From JAFDVL01 sp043736395 (GTDB taxonomy: Bacteria; Acidobacteriota; Blastocatellia; RBC074), in assembly GCA_043736395.1 (NCBI GenBank), contig JAYTCQ010000415.1:1-24554 (forward strand): DNA of 24,554 nt. Reading direction: 5' to 3'. Shown here in pieces: positions 8,586 to 16,739 of this stretch. How positions within the stretch are numbered: the stretch's first letter is position 1; every line of letters begins with the position of its first letter. Made by a program: the position numbers and the translations under genes. The notes under the pieces were generated by a model that saw only the letters and a list, made by a program, of their open reading frames with translations, was not told the DNA's origin and made no database searches.

Positions 8586-9713
8586 ATGTTTCTATCACGC
8601 CTCGAAGCAATTAACTTTCGCAATCTTTCCGGCGCACTGAATTTTTCACCCGGATTAAACGTCATTTACGGACGCAACGCGCAGGGCAAGACGAATTGGC
8701 TGGAAGCCATTTATCTGCTCGCGACGACCAAATCTTTCAAGACTTCTCAGCCCAAAGAAGCTATCAATTTCAGAGCCGACGAATTCATCGCAGATGAAGC
8801 GATTTTGCGCGGTTCCGTCCAGCTTGGACAATACAATCGCGACATTCAATTGCTCCTGACCAAAACTACTAAACAGACTTTTGTGAACGGGAGAAAAGAA
8901 GCGATTGTCCGTTATTTGGGCATTCTTGATGCGATCGCTTTCACTGCCGAAGACATGGAGGTCATTCGCGGCGGGCCTGAAAATCGGCGACGTTTTGTGG
9001 ATCGGGGGTTAGTCGCTACGACGCCGTCTTATTTGAATACTTTATCGGAATACAACCGAGTCCTGAAGCAGAAAAATATTCTGTTGCGGGCGGCTTCGGA
9101 TTCGGAAGAACCATTGAAATTTTTGCCGTTGATTGAACCGTGGAATGATCAGTTGGTTTTGTTCGGGACGGCGATTCATGAGGCGCGGAGTGCTTATGTC
9201 GAAAAGCTGATAACAGCTCTGCGTCCACAGCTTTTTCAGAACGAGTCTATTACGATTCGCTACAAGTCTTCGCTGGAAGGCAAAGGCGATTTGAATGAGT
9301 ACGCCAAGGTCATGCAGGAGCGTCTGGAGCATCATTTTCAGAATGAAATCAGGTCCGGGTACGCTTTGGTCGGGCCGCACCGAGATGATGTGGAGATTTT
9401 GTTTGACGGATACGATATATCGCGGTTTGGCAGCTCCGGTCAGCAGCGATCTGCCCTGCTGATACTTGATCTTGCGCAGCTAGTGGTTTACCATGACGTG
9501 TTGGAAGATTACCCAGTTTTTATACTTGATGACATAGATGCCGAGCTTGATCGAAATCGCATTGAAATCCTGCTCGACACCCTCGAAGGGAACTCGCAAG
9601 TTTTTATTACAACCTCGAAACGTGCCCTCGCGCAACATTACCGCCAGCGTGCCAACACAATTGAAATCGCCAACGGAAAAATTGTTGAAGCAGGTTTTGA
9701 ACCGTTAGTGTAA
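8586..9713 (+). CDS. recF: DNA replication and repair protein RecF
   Basis: A 375-residue SMC-like ATPase of the normal RecF length. It helps load RecA (with RecO and RecR) at single-strand gaps. Motifs in order: N-terminal MFLSRLEAINFRNL typical of RecF, Walker A GRNAQGKTN (29-37), ABC signature FGSSGQQRSALLIL from residue 281, and Walker B plus D-loop VFILDDIDAELD (311-322). It sits 26 bp before gyrB, the classic recF-gyrB pair, though dnaA and dnaN are not next to it here. No clear Shine-Dalgarno sequence precedes the ATG; the inverted repeat ends 19 nt upstream. Confidence 0.97.
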   Translation: MFLSRLEAINFRNLSGALNFSPGLNVIYGRNAQGKTNWLEAIYLLATTKSFKTSQPKEAINFRADEFIADEAILRGSVQLGQYNRDIQLLLTKTTKQTFVNGRKEAIVRYLGILDAIAFTAEDMEVIRGGPENRRRFVDRGLVATTPSYLNTLSEYNRVLKQKNILLRAASDSEEPLKFLPLIEPWNDQLVLFGTAIHEARSAYVEKLITALRPQLFQNESITIRYKSSLEGKGDLNEYAKVMQERLEHHFQNEIRSGYALVGPHRDDVEILFDGYDISRFGSSGQQRSALLILDLAQLVVYHDVLEDYPVFILDDIDAELDRNRIEILLDTLEGNSQVFITTSKRALAQHYRQRANTIEIANGKIVEAGFEPLV

Positions 9714-9739
9714 CTGTAAGAAAAGAAACGAAATAAAAT

Positions 9740-12700
9740 ATGAGTGAAGGAAAAAAGAAGTCCAAAGAACAAGAGTATGATGCTGATTCAATTCAGAAAC
9801 TAGAAAGTCGCGATGCTGTCCGCTTGCGACCCGGAATGTATGTCGGTGACAAGGACGAAAATGGCTTGCATCAGTTGGTTTACGAGGTCGTAGACAACTC
9901 TGTAGATGAAGCTCTGGCCGGATATTGCGATCTGATTAGCGTGATTATTCATTTGGATAATTCCGTCACCATCGAAGATAACGGGCGAGGCATTCCGGTT
10001 GGCATGCACGAGTCCGGCGTTTCCGCCGCCGAAGTCGTCATGACGGAATTGCACGCGGGTGGAAAATTCAACAGTAATTCTTACAAGGTCTCCGGTGGAT
10101 TGCACGGCGTCGGCGCGGCTTGCGTTAACTTTTTGTCGGAATGGCTGCGCCTGGAAATCAAACGTGAAGGCGGAGTTTACGAACAGGAATTTCGAACCGG
10201 AATCCCTGTGGCTCCATTAAAGAAAACCGGAACGACGACCAAGACGGGAACGAAGACGACGTTTAAGCCCGACGGCGAAATCATGACGGTGCTGGAATAC
10301 AATTTTGAAAAACTCTCAGAGCGGCTGCGCCAGAAAGCTTTTCTCAACAAAGGCATCCGCATCACTTTGATTGATGAACGCGCCGACGAAGAGAAAAAAC
10401 ACGATTTTTATTACGAAGGCGGCATCGCGGAATTCGTCGCGCATCTCAACAAAAATAAAAGCGTTCTTCATAAAGAACCAATTTATTGCGAAAAAATTCC
10501 TGATCCAAACGACGAAAATGATCTGATCGGAATTGAAGTTTCGGTGCAATACAACGACGCTTACGATGAACGCGTTTTCTGTTTTGCGAACAATATTCCA
10601 AATCCCGACGGCGGTACACATTTAGCCGGATTCCGTTCTGCCTTGTCGAAAGTTATCAGTCGTTACGCGACGACTGCGAACCTGCTGAAAGATTTCAAAG
10701 GGCAGTTAACCGGAGACGATTCGCGCGAAGGCTTAGTCGCCGTGATTTCCGTCAAAATACCGCAGCCACAATTTGAAAGTCAGACAAAAGTTAAATTGAC
10801 TTCGGATGTCAAAGGCATTGTGGATTCGTTTTTGTACGAAAAACTGACGCAGTATTTTGAAGAAAATCCTGGTGTCGCCAAATCCATCGTTGGCAAAGCA
10901 GTAGAAGCTGCGCGCGCGCGCGAAGCTGCACGTAAGGCCCGTGAAATCGTCCGCAAAGGTGCACTGAGCGGCGGCGGTTTGCCGGGAAAACTGGCGGATT
11001 GCTCGGAAAAAGACCCGGAACTTTGCGAATTGTATTTGGTCGAAGGAGATTCGGCAGGCGGATGCTTTTCAGGTGACACTTTAGTTGCATTGGCTGATGG
11101 TCGCAGTCTTAGTTTTAAGGAAATTGTCGCTGAACAAGCGGCTGGCAAAGAGCATTTTTGCTACACTATTCGTTACGATGGCAGAATTGGCTTGGAGCGT
11201 ATTATTAATCCGCGAATCACCAAGAAAGATGCCAACGTTATTCGCGTCACTTTGGATAATCAGGAAACAATTGTGTGTACGCCGGATCATCTTTTCATGT
11301 TGCGTGATGGCAGCTATAAACGCGCGGATCAACTGACAGTTGACGATTCACTAATGCCGCTACGCCGCAAGTTGTCGGATATTTCTGAAAAAAATATTAC
11401 AATTAACGAATATGAAATGACTTGGGATCCATTTTCGGATAAATGGCTTTTCACCCATGTTCTAGCTGATTGGTACAATCGTTGGAAAAAAGTTTACGCG
11501 AAAGAAGATGGCAATCACTGTCACCACGTAGACTTTAATAAACACAACAATAATCCAACCAATATTCAAAGGCTCCCGGCTGAAGCTCATCTTGATTTAC
11601 ATCGCAAGCATGCCACGCTCACTTTGCATCGTCCTAATGTCATAGAAAAGTGTCGTCTGATTCGTGAAAGTACGGAATTTCGTCTGGCGATGAGCGAACG
11701 AATGAAGCAGCCCGAAACACGTCAGATCCTTTCTGAGCAAGCCAAAGTGCAATGGGCGGATGAGTCATATAAATCTTATATGACTCAAAAGTGGCGGGAG
11801 TTTTATGATACGAATGGATCATATCGCCAAATCAATAAAGAACAACTTGATCACAGCCAGCGCGAATATTGGAGCAGTTTAGAAAATCGTCAAGCCCAGT
11901 CCGTGCGCACTCGTAATTACTTCATCGAAAATCCAGAAGCGCGTGAGGCTCATTCACAATTGGCACAAGCGCAATGGAAAGATGAAACTTTGCTTGAATG
12001 GCGAAGCAATCAGACTAAAACTCAGTGGACACCAGAATTTCGCGCCAGTCGAAAAGCTGCTTTAAATCAAACTTACTATCGCAAAACACTGGCAGCCTTG
12101 AAGCAAATTCAGGTTCAAAACGGTGAGCTTGATATTAATGCATATCAGGCGCATCGGCTTTCAACACGCGATAAAGCCTTACTCAGGTTTGATAAGTTCT
12201 GCGCGAGATATTTTGACGGAGACCAGCAAAAAGTCTTCGAAGCAGTGACGAATTACAACCATCGAATTGTTTCCATTGAAACGCTGGTTGATCCCATAGA
12301 TGTTTATGATATTGAAGTCCCTGGAACTCATAACTTTGCGCTGGCTTCGGGCATTTTTGTTCATAACAGTGCGAAGAATGGTCGTGACCGCAGAACGCAG
12401 GCAATTCTGCCGTTGCGCGGTAAAATCCTGAACGTTGAAAAAGCCCGTTTCGATAAAATGCTGGGGCATAACGAAATCAAGGCGTTGATTACGGCAATGG
12501 GAACCGGAATCGGCAAAGACGATTTCGACATCACGAAATTGCGCTACCACAAAATATGCCTGATGACTGATGCGGACGTAGATGGAAGCCATATACGTAC
12601 ACTTTTACTGACATTTTTCTATCGTCAGATGCCGCAACTGCTCGAACACAAAGTCGAGACTGTTGACGAAAATGGCGAGACAAAAATTGAATATAAGAGC

Positions 12701-13528
12701 TACGTTTATATTGCGCAGCCGCCGCTTTACAAAATCAAGAAAGGCAAATCTGAACGCTACATCAAAGATGAGCGTGAGATGACGCAGTACTTGATGAAAA
12801 AATCTACGGAAGACATTAAGGTCTCAATCAAAGCGACAGGTGAAACCATTGAGGGCGTGACGTTGACGAGATTGCTGGAAAGATTGGTGGAATTCAATGG
12901 GTACTACGGCAAGCTTGTCCGTCGTGTGCAGGAAGCTAAAATCATTGATGCCGTACTCGAAGCAATGGGTGGCAAAGAAGGATTGATGCAGCACGGGCGC
13001 AAATTGCAATCCGTCTTCAAGGATCAGGAATTGCTCGGAAAAGTCGAAGCCAAAATTGCCGAGGCCGGATATTTAACGGAACTGACTTTAGATGAAGAAC
13101 ATGGGCTTTCGACCATCGAAATTAAACTGGAGAGCAATGGCTCAACGGTTAAAATTGATTGGGATTTGGCGACCCATGTTGAATTCCAACGCGCGATTGA
13201 GCTTTATAAAACGCTGACGCCGCTGCATGTACCTCCGTTCTCGGTGGGAGATATGGACCTTGCGACCCGCGATGAATTGCTTGAATACATTCTCGCGCAA
13301 GGCAAAAAAGATGTTCATATTCAACGCTACAAAGGGTTGGGCGAGATGAATCCTGAACAGCTTTGGGAAACGACGATGAATCCTGAAGTGCGGACGTTGC
13401 TACAAGTAAGGGTTGACGACGCTGTCGAAACTGATCAGATTTTTACTGTTTTGATGGGAGATCAGGTCGAGCCACGCCGCAAGTTTATTGAAGATAACGC
13501 ATTGGATGTGAAGAATCTCGACATTTAG
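9740..13528 (+). CDS. gyrB: DNA gyrase subunit B with an in-frame intein
   Basis: The precursor is 1262 residues: an 827-residue GyrB interrupted by a 435-residue intein (442-876). GyrB is the ATPase subunit of gyrase, which introduces negative supercoils with GyrA. The GHKL ATPase shows EVVDNSVDEALAG, EDNGRGIPVG, GGLHGVGAACVN and the QTK loop (SQTKVKLTSD). The Toprim domain shows EGDSAGG (435-441), split from SAKNGRDR by the intein, and DADVDGSHIRTL (944-951). The tail QRYKGLGEMNPEQLWETTMN is typical. A C-terminal insert of about 170 residues before that tail matches Gram-negative-type GyrB. The upstream ribosome-binding site is weak. Active enzyme requires protein splicing, since the intein splits the catalytic metal-binding Toprim motif. 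Confidence 0.97.
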   Translation: MSEGKKKSKEQEYDADSIQKLESRDAVRLRPGMYVGDKDENGLHQLVYEVVDNSVDEALAGYCDLISVIIHLDNSVTIEDNGRGIPVGMHESGVSAAEVVMTELHAGGKFNSNSYKVSGGLHGVGAACVNFLSEWLRLEIKREGGVYEQEFRTGIPVAPLKKTGTTTKTGTKTTFKPDGEIMTVLEYNFEKLSERLRQKAFLNKGIRITLIDERADEEKKHDFYYEGGIAEFVAHLNKNKSVLHKEPIYCEKIPDPNDENDLIGIEVSVQYNDAYDERVFCFANNIPNPDGGTHLAGFRSALSKVISRYATTANLLKDFKGQLTGDDSREGLVAVISVKIPQPQFESQTKVKLTSDVKGIVDSFLYEKLTQYFEENPGVAKSIVGKAVEAARAREAARKAREIVRKGALSGGGLPGKLADCSEKDPELCELYLVEGDSAGGCFSGDTLVALADGRSLSFKEIVAEQAAGKEHFCYTIRYDGRIGLERIINPRITKKDANVIRVTLDNQETIVCTPDHLFMLRDGSYKRADQLTVDDSLMPLRRKLSDISEKNITINEYEMTWDPFSDKWLFTHVLADWYNRWKKVYAKEDGNHCHHVDFNKHNNNPTNIQRLPAEAHLDLHRKHATLTLHRPNVIEKCRLIRESTEFRLAMSERMKQPETRQILSEQAKVQWADESYKSYMTQKWREFYDTNGSYRQINKEQLDHSQREYWSSLENRQAQSVRTRNYFIENPEAREAHSQLAQAQWKDETLLEWRSNQTKTQWTPEFRASRKAALNQTYYRKTLAALKQIQVQNGELDINAYQAHRLSTRDKALLRFDKFCARYFDGDQQKVFEAVTNYNHRIVSIETLVDPIDVYDIEVPGTHNFALASGIFVHNSAKNGRDRRTQAILPLRGKILNVEKARFDKMLGHNEIKALITAMGTGIGKDDFDITKLRYHKICLMTDADVDGSHIRTLLLTFFYRQMPQLLEHKVETVDENGETKIEYKSYVYIAQPPLYKIKKGKSERYIKDEREMTQYLMKKSTEDIKVSIKATGETIEGVTLTRLLERLVEFNGYYGKLVRRVQEAKIIDAVLEAMGGKEGLMQHGRKLQSVFKDQELLGKVEAKIAEAGYLTELTLDEEHGLSTIEIKLESNGSTVKIDWDLATHVEFQRAIELYKTLTPLHVPPFSVGDMDLATRDELLEYILAQGKKDVHIQRYKGLGEMNPEQLWETTMNPEVRTLLQVRVDDAVETDQIFTVLMGDQVEPRRKFIEDNALDVKNLDI
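11063..12367 (+). mobile_element. GyrB intein with HNH endonuclease domain
   Basis: A 435-residue self-splicing element inserted between EGDSAGG and SAKNGRDR of GyrB. Splicing residues: Cys1 in block A (CFSGDTLVALADG), block B VCTPDHLFML with Thr73 and His76, block F VYDIEVPGTHNFAL, block G VHN with His434 and Asn435, and Ser as the first C-extein residue. Residues 152-180 carry an HNH nuclease signature (HH-x-D-x-N ... NNNP-x-N ... H-x3-H), the part that allows homing. Residues about 205-340 hold several imperfect repeats of a PE-x-R...S...QW type, NUMOD3-like and probably DNA-binding. Length and insertion site equal those remembered for the Synechocystis GyrB intein. All key residues are present, so splicing should work. 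Confidence 0.97.
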
Positions 13529-13541
13529 GATCAAGCATTTT

Positions 13542-13634
13542 AACGCAAAGGGACCAAGGATCAAGGGGGCAAAGAAAAGCTATTTAAGCAATTGGATTCG
13601 TCCTTGTTCCCTTGATTCTTGGTCCCTTTGCGTT
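13542..13634. repeat. Intergenic inverted repeat after gyrB
   Basis: Two 26-nt arms (13542-13567 and 13609-13634) are complementary at 25 positions, with a 41-nt loop. The arms are built from short purine-rich words such as CAAAGGGACCAAGG. It starts 13 nt after the gyrB stop and ends 24 nt before the next ATG, filling the gap. No U-tract follows. It is probably a dispersed repeat whose transcript folds into a strong hairpin. Confidence 0.85.
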
Positions 13635-13658
13635 GGAAAATTCTGAAGAAAGACTTTT

Positions 13659-14234
13659 ATGAATGCCGTGAAGTGGCAGCACAATTCTAAATACTGGTGC
13701 TTCTTCGCGGTGTTCCTATTTCTGAGTGCATGTCAGGGGCCGCTGTATAAAGTGGCTCCAATTCCTCAAGCGTCACCGATTGAGTCAGGAAAATTTGCTT
13801 CCAATAATGTCATCGAAGTGACAGCGGCGGCATTGCTTGATGACGATCAGGTTTTTGAAAGATTCGATGCAAATTTGGTTCTGGCAGGAATTATTGTCGT
13901 TGACATAAATCTAGTGAATCGTTCAAGTGAGTCCTTCAATCTAAAGTTTGAAATACACGATGCTGATGGTAAAAATTTCTCGCAACTCGAGTCAAAGAAA
14001 TCTCTGGATCGGGTAATAAAATTTGAAGGAGTTCGCGCCTACTCAAAACTTGGAAAGCAGGAAACTTTAGAGCAATTGGAGGCGACTACGGTCCCAAAAA
14101 AAATTACCTTACCCGCGCAGCAACAAAAACGCGGGATTCTATTTTTTAATGCAAAGCGGGATGCTTCACAACTTCGTGGCTTAAGGTTAACCGTGAAGGG
14201 CATCAAAGAACCCATTCAACTCCTCCTCAATTAG
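13659..14234 (+). CDS. Lipoprotein of unknown function
   Basis: A 191-residue protein with a lipoprotein signal peptide: a hydrophobic stretch YWCFFAVFLFLSAC with lipobox LSAC and Cys25 as the lipidation site. It should be anchored to a membrane facing the periplasm. The mature part contains NVIEVTAAALLDDDQVFERF, which looks like a family segment for a beta-sandwich domain with residues about 65-190 (LAGIIVVDINLVNRSSESFNL), similar in character to periplasmic Ig-like domains. No named family is recognised. GAAGAAAG lies upstream of the ATG. The next gene begins 30 bp later and may be co-transcribed. Confidence 0.75.
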   Translation: MNAVKWQHNSKYWCFFAVFLFLSACQGPLYKVAPIPQASPIESGKFASNNVIEVTAAALLDDDQVFERFDANLVLAGIIVVDINLVNRSSESFNLKFEIHDADGKNFSQLESKKSLDRVIKFEGVRAYSKLGKQETLEQLEATTVPKKITLPAQQQKRGILFFNAKRDASQLRGLRLTVKGIKEPIQLLLN

Positions 14235-14264
14235 AAGTCATTGTGGTAAATTTTCCCCCTGATT

Positions 14265-14969
14265 ATGAACCCAATTAGCAAATTTTTTCTTGGCATTAGA
14301 CATTACTTAAGTGGTCTGAAACGCCTCCTGATTTATCCAAGTCTGCTTTTACTGGCGGTGGTGCCGATTTTGTTAACGCTGGCAACGCTGGTATTTCTGG
14401 CTGGCGGCGGCGCCTGGTTAATCGGGAGCTGGATGCGCAACAGCTTTTCTTTATCCAGTGAAAGTCTGATTATGATGCAGGCTTTGACAGGGCTAATTAT
14501 AATTTTTTTATCGTTATGGATTTACCTGCCATTAACACGAATTTTCCTGGCTCCTATCAGTGAAAAAATTAGCGCTAAAACCTTTAAAATTCACGGAGAA
14601 ATGCAGCCTTCAGACCGTGAAGCAAATTTTGCTCATGCGATGTGGGAGGGGGTGAAACTGGTTTTCCTGCAATTGATTATTTTAGCTGGGGTTTTATTGT
14701 TAAGTTTTATTTTCCCGCCAATCGCTCCTCCGCTGTGGATTATCATCACAATTATTTTTGTCGGGATGGATTTTTTGGACGTGCCGCTGTCACTGCGCGG
14801 ACTGAATATAGGCGAGAAGCTGACGTTTTACTGGAATAACCGTGCCATGTTTTTAGGATTTAGCTTTGCTGGATATTTTGTTCTGCATATTCCTCTGATC
14901 AACGTTCTGGCTTTGCCAGTCGGAATTATCGGAGGAACAATGTTAGTCATGAGAAAGATCAGTGATTGA
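14265..14969 (+). CDS. EI24/CysZ-like integral membrane protein
   Basis: A 234-residue inner-membrane protein of the EI24 domain family, which includes the sulfate permease CysZ. It opens with FFLGIRHYLSGLKRLLIYPS, typical of the family, followed by hydrophobic segments at about 24-48, 68-90, 128-165 and 195-228. The block FLAPISEKISAKTFKIHGE and the ending RGLNIGEKLTFYWNNRA...IPLINVLALPVGIIGGTML match the family closely. Transport of sulfate is known for E. coli CysZ but cannot be assumed here; no cysteine-synthesis genes are nearby. Its TGA directly abuts the stop codon of the convergent gene at 14970. Confidence 0.82.
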   Translation: MNPISKFFLGIRHYLSGLKRLLIYPSLLLLAVVPILLTLATLVFLAGGGAWLIGSWMRNSFSLSSESLIMMQALTGLIIIFLSLWIYLPLTRIFLAPISEKISAKTFKIHGEMQPSDREANFAHAMWEGVKLVFLQLIILAGVLLLSFIFPPIAPPLWIIITIIFVGMDFLDVPLSLRGLNIGEKLTFYWNNRAMFLGFSFAGYFVLHIPLINVLALPVGIIGGTMLVMRKISD

Positions 14970-15302
14970 TTACAGCCCAATATCTATCGCGATCCCGACG
15001 GAAAGGAGAGCGTTCAGCGCTGAAAATTTCGGACTCAATAAATTGACCTGACCATCATTGACCATGGCAAAGGCTTTTCCGTCTCGCCAGAAGCCGTGGG
15101 AAAAATCCATCTCAAAATCTTCACCATCTAACAACAACCACATATCATTCAAATCCTGTTCAATCCGCTCATCAACACGCTCTCGCAGCAGTGAATAAGA
15201 AATTTTTGATTTGGTGAGCGCAGCAAAACTTACATCAAGGTTCTGTAATTGCGTCATTCCTGACGTAAACTCGTTATCTTTAATATCGTTATAATAGCCC
15301 AT
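14970..15302 (-). CDS. Hypothetical protein (110 aa)
   Basis: A 110-residue acidic protein without signal peptide or membrane segment; no family is recognised. The ATG at 15302 has AGGAAAGG 8 nt upstream, so it is probably translated. It begins MGYYNDIKDNEFTSGMTQLQ and ends with a hydrophobic stretch FSALNALLSVGIAIDIGL, which may pack as a helix. A second small gene of similar size lies 188 bp upstream on the same strand, and the two could form a unit. The stop codons of this gene and of the EI24 gene touch with no spacer. Confidence 0.65.
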   Translation of the reverse strand: MGYYNDIKDNEFTSGMTQLQNLDVSFAALTKSKISYSLLRERVDERIEQDLNDMWLLLDGEDFEMDFSHGFWRDGKAFAMVNDGQVNLLSPKFSALNALLSVGIAIDIGL

Positions 15303-15490
15303 AATAATTGCCTTTCCTCAAATCGCAGAGATTTAAAAGGGCACTGATACAGATGTACACGCAACAAGCAACGTTGCCTGTAGACCGGAAAAAACTAATG
15401 TCATTGATAAATACGATCAGCAGAGTAAAACGGATTAGAATGAGGGGCTGCTGACCGGGAATTTTTTTTAGGGGCTGTGTGTGAGTTAAA
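15303..15490. other. Spacer between two small minus-strand genes
   Basis: This 188-bp gap holds no credible gene. It contains a direct repeat AGGGGCTG at 15443-15450 and 15470-15477 flanking a T8 run. On the minus strand that run is an A-tract, so it is not a terminator in the direction of transcription. Confidence 0.5.
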
Positions 15491-15799
15491 TTATTTCAAT
15501 GGATCACCGATTATGTTCGTATTGAAATGCATTCGAACTTCATCATCTTCAATTTTATCTTCTCCAACTAATCTACCTTTCATGGCAGGAGTCATTGTCA
15601 TAAAAAATCTCCTGACACCGACATCGGCACGTAAAAGCATATTTCCTGAAGCGTCTTTGGTGCATAGGGCGACTTGAGTTAAAGCGAAAGAGCCTTTTTC
15701 GCCAATCCCGTTACTTTCGAGAATGCTGGTAATCGGCCCGAAAAATTGATTCACACTTGTCACTTCAACCGCAGGATTCTCGACAATAGGCTCTGACAT
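15491..15799 (-). CDS. Hypothetical protein (102 aa)
   Basis: A 102-residue soluble protein of unknown family. Visible features are an acidic N-terminus (MSEPIVENPAVEVTSVNQFF), a central strand-rich part (LRADVGVRRFFMTMTPAMKG) and an acidic C-terminal third. AAGGAG lies a few bases upstream of the ATG at 15799, supporting translation. It precedes the 110-residue gene on the same strand and is divergent from the glutamine amidotransferase-like gene. No similarity between the two small proteins is obvious by eye. Confidence 0.65.
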   Translation of the reverse strand: MSEPIVENPAVEVTSVNQFFGPITSILESNGIGEKGSFALTQVALCTKDASGNMLLRADVGVRRFFMTMTPAMKGRLVGEDKIEDDEVRMHFNTNIIGDPLK

Positions 15800-15937
15800 T
15801 GTGGTTACTCCTTACAATTTAAACATTGGTAATATAAAGCGCGCAGAATTTACAATAACTTCCGTGTCAATTCAAGTGTTCTAACAAACTCGCTCACAAG
15901 TGTTTTTAAAGTCAGTTTTTAGCTTGAAGATCAAATT

Positions 15938-15974
15938 TTGACAACCAAGACGTAAACCGCATAAACTCTTGGTT
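15938..15974 (+). promoter_or_regulatory. Putative sigma70 promoter with overlapping inverted repeat
   Basis: TTGACA at 15938-15943 is a consensus -35 box. TAAACT at 15962-15967, 18 nt later, is a plausible -10 box. An inverted repeat AACCAAGA (15943-15950) and TCTTGGTT (15967-15974) overlaps both boxes and could be an operator for the hydrolase-membrane protein-MFS cluster. The promoter lies about 55 bp before the TTG start. Confidence 0.45.
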
Positions 15975-16028
15975 TATTTTGCTCCAGCCGGTAATTTTTA
16001 GGCTGAGCGCAACCTTGAGGAGCTTATT

Positions 16029-16739
16029 TTGTCACGTCCGTTAATTGGAATTACTTGTCGCCTTGATCTCGCTGCGAATAATTTTTATTTGCGCCGATAC
16101 TATTCTGAAGCTGTTTGGGCGGCGGGTGGTGATCCGGTCCAGATTCCGTTAATTCCTGACGAAAATTATCTTTTGTCGCTCGGAAATAAACTGGATGGAT
16201 TAATACTGGCGGGCAGTGATAGCGATGTTGATCCGAATTATTACGGCGAAGAACCTCACCAAAAAATCGGCGGCGTCACCTTCGAACGCGACCAGACAGA
16301 TTTGATTTTATTGCGCGTCGCTGAAGCCAGAAATATCCCGGTGTTTGGCATTTGCTTCGGAACGCAATCGTTAGCCGTTTCGCGGGGCGGAAAATTGATT
16401 CAGGATATCCCTTCACAGGTTCCCGATGCACTAAAACATGCGCAGGGCGAACCGTACAAGCCAATTCACCATATCAAGATCGAAGCTGATTCTTTACTCG
16501 CAAAATTAGCCGGAGGCGAATCTGCCCGCGTGAATTCCAGCCATCATCAGGCGATCAGAGAGCCGGGAAATAACTTGCGTATCACGGCACGCGCACACGA
16601 TGGAGTGATTGAATGCGTCGAAGATACGCGCCCTGATCGCTGGGTGCTGGGTGTGCAATGGCATCCTGAAATGCACTGGGATAAAGATGATTTGTCGAAG
16701 GCGATTTTTAAGAAATTTGTAGATGTAGCCCGACAATGA
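16029..16739 (+). CDS. Class I glutamine amidotransferase-like hydrolase (gamma-glutamyl-GABA hydrolase family, peptidase C26)
   Basis: A 236-residue protein of the PuuD/C26 family, whose best-known member hydrolyses gamma-glutamyl-GABA in putrescine breakdown. It opens with SRPLIGITCRLD, then DGLILAGSDSDVDPNYY at 56-72, the nucleophile elbow VFGICFGTQ with Cys109, NSSHHQAI (169-176), and the base motif VQWHPE with His212 and Glu214. The catalytic triad is complete. The start is TTG: GAGGAG lies 6 nt upstream and the reading frame begins exactly at the conserved N-terminus. No other putrescine genes are adjacent, so the true substrate is uncertain. It overlaps the next gene by 4 nt (ATGA), implying translational coupling. 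Confidence 0.88.
   Translation: MSRPLIGITCRLDLAANNFYLRRYYSEAVWAAGGDPVQIPLIPDENYLLSLGNKLDGLILAGSDSDVDPNYYGEEPHQKIGGVTFERDQTDLILLRVAEARNIPVFGICFGTQSLAVSRGGKLIQDIPSQVPDALKHAQGEPYKPIHHIKIEADSLLAKLAGGESARVNSSHHQAIREPGNNLRITARAHDGVIECVEDTRPDRWVLGVQWHPEMHWDKDDLSKAIFKKFVDVARQ

Noticed and set aside
11063..12367. The intein could be a split (trans-splicing) intein.
   Set aside because: N- and C-terminal splicing blocks are in one continuous frame with the endonuclease domain between them.
9740..13528. The oversized gyrB could be a gene fusion or assembly chimera.
   Set aside because: Both extein halves are collinear with GyrB, and the insert has complete intein splicing motifs at exact boundaries with the frame intact.
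15443..15477. The T8 run with flanking AGGGGCTG repeats could be a terminator.
   Set aside because: The flanks are direct, not inverted, repeats and the run is an A-tract in the direction of the surrounding genes.
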